NCBI GenBank assembly: GCA_964612675.1
Contig: CAZTDD010000020.1
Location: forward strand, 5,124-69,123
Direction of reading: 5' to 3'
Source: CAZTDD01 sp964612675
Lineage (GTDB): Bacteria; Hinthialibacterota; Hinthialibacteria; Hinthialibacterales; JAKPRU01
Length of the DNA: 64,000 nucleotides
The notes below the pieces were generated by a model. The model was not told where the DNA came from and made no database searches. It saw only the letters and a list, made by a program, of their open reading frames with translations. Shown piece by piece: positions 63,578 to 64,000 of the stretch (positions within the stretch are counted from its first letter, which is position 1; every line of letters starts with the position of its first letter). Position numbers and translations under genes: made by a program.

Positions 63578-64000
63578 TCAATAGTCGAACCACAAGAACG
63601 TCGGATTCTCGTCGACACCCGGGATGTTCCAGGTTGTTTCACCTCCGGATTCGTCCCCTTCAATGGGACTGCCGTAAGACTGAAGGCTGGCGCTCCCGTC
63701 GTTGATCGTGAACTTATAACAATTCGCGTAATACTGGTCATAATCGCCGTCGACTCTGAAAGTCCGACTGCCCTCGGAAGGGTCGTAATAGTCGTCGTCG
63801 TTCTTATACCGCCAGATGGCTCCCCATAGTTGCCCGTCGCTCGATTCCGCTGACCATTGCGTGCTTTGTTTTGATATTCACGTTGTGCGTTCCAGCAAGG
63901 GGTTCCATGCCCGCGCTCGAGGTACTCCTGCGGCCTCAAAGCTTCTGCGAACCAGAAAACGTTGAACCCCTCTCGACAAGTCTCTCAGAAGAAGCCTCTC
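63578..64000 (-). pseudogene. 3' part of an unknown gene, apparently frameshifted
   Basis: Reading leftward, two good protein-like stretches lie in different frames. From about 63984 to 63870 one frame gives a sequence containing GFNVFWFAEALRPQEYLERG. From about 63870 to the TGA at 63578-63580 another gives GQLWGAIWRYKNDDDYYD and ends PTFLWFDY. Adding one A to the A4 run at 63869-63872 would join them. In the first frame a TGA also lies at 63985-63987, so a second fault or a different start is needed. It may be a decayed gene or a sequence error. The family is not recognised. Confidence 0.5.

Noticed and set aside
63547..63939. Upstream extension of the WD40 gene
   Set aside because: A strong ribosome site and signal peptide fix the start at 63546. 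The extension runs through another gene fragment.
1..64000. tRNA or rRNA genes
   Set aside because: Scanned for acceptor and T-loop motifs and for rRNA signatures; nothing convincing was seen. A tRNAscan-SE run would settle it.

Overview
The window reads as chromosomal DNA from an uncultivated, Gram-negative, sugar-degrading bacterium. Outer-membrane biogenesis genes (LpxH-type hydrolase, LptE-like lipoprotein) point to a diderm. MqnC points to menaquinone made by the futalosine route. The mix of Tat-exported Gfo/Idh/MocA oxidoreductases, DUF1080 proteins, ThuA, sodium:solute symporters, GH2/GH95 enzymes, a type IV prepilin-like protein and PMT/TMTC-type membrane proteins resembles Sumerlaeota, Hydrogenedentota or the Planctomycetes/Lentisphaerae side of bacteria. 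That placement is inference from gene content only. No rRNA, tRNA, CRISPR array, prophage or transposase gene was seen.

Layout. 1-5.0 kb: a partial exported protein, two alpha/beta hydrolases, a Tat-exported Gfo/Idh oxidoreductase and a prepilin-like protein. 5.1-13.9 kb: a co-directional carbohydrate cluster (DUF1080, symporter, GH2, GH95 fucosidase family, Tat-exported fucose-isomerase-like protein). 13.9-17.9 kb, minus strand: DUF2062 protein, Tat FAD oxidoreductase, D-2-hydroxyacid dehydrogenase, LpxH. 17.9-33.4 kb: mostly housekeeping (guaA, miaB, a glycosyltransferase, MrfA-like helicase, purN, lipB, B12 radical SAM enzyme, GGDEF regulator, tandem SagB-like oxidoreductase, argG). 33.6-38.8 kb: TMTC-like TPR protein, second Gfo/Idh, lptE-holA. 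38.8-48.8 kb: a very large restriction-modification-type protein, VOC protein, mqnC, a LarE-RNase HI fusion, a HepT/MntA toxin-antitoxin pair and a lone SPPY-type DNA methyltransferase. 48.8-64 kb: hydroxyisobutyrate-dehydrogenase-like protein, second symporter, unknown membrane protein, second DUF1080, two PMT-type glycosyltransferases, ThuA, phosphoglucose/phosphomannose isomerase with a HAD phosphatase, Tat aldo/keto reductase, WD40 protein and, at the edge, a gene that appears frameshifted.

How the genes fit together. Exported Gfo/Idh oxidoreductases and DUF1080 proteins fit the 3-keto-glycoside scheme, in which sugars are oxidised and cleaved outside the cytoplasm; symporters and the GH2/GH95 enzymes would feed the same economy. 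Most intergenic gaps longer than about 200 bases carry short palindromic repeats of at least five families. Two of these repeats run into genes and encode the C-terminal residues of their proteins.

The least expected items are the single-chain LarE-RNase HI fusion, the repeat-derived protein C-termini, the nested palindrome at 21860-22034, and the tandem SagB-like protein standing without a peptide-maturation cluster.
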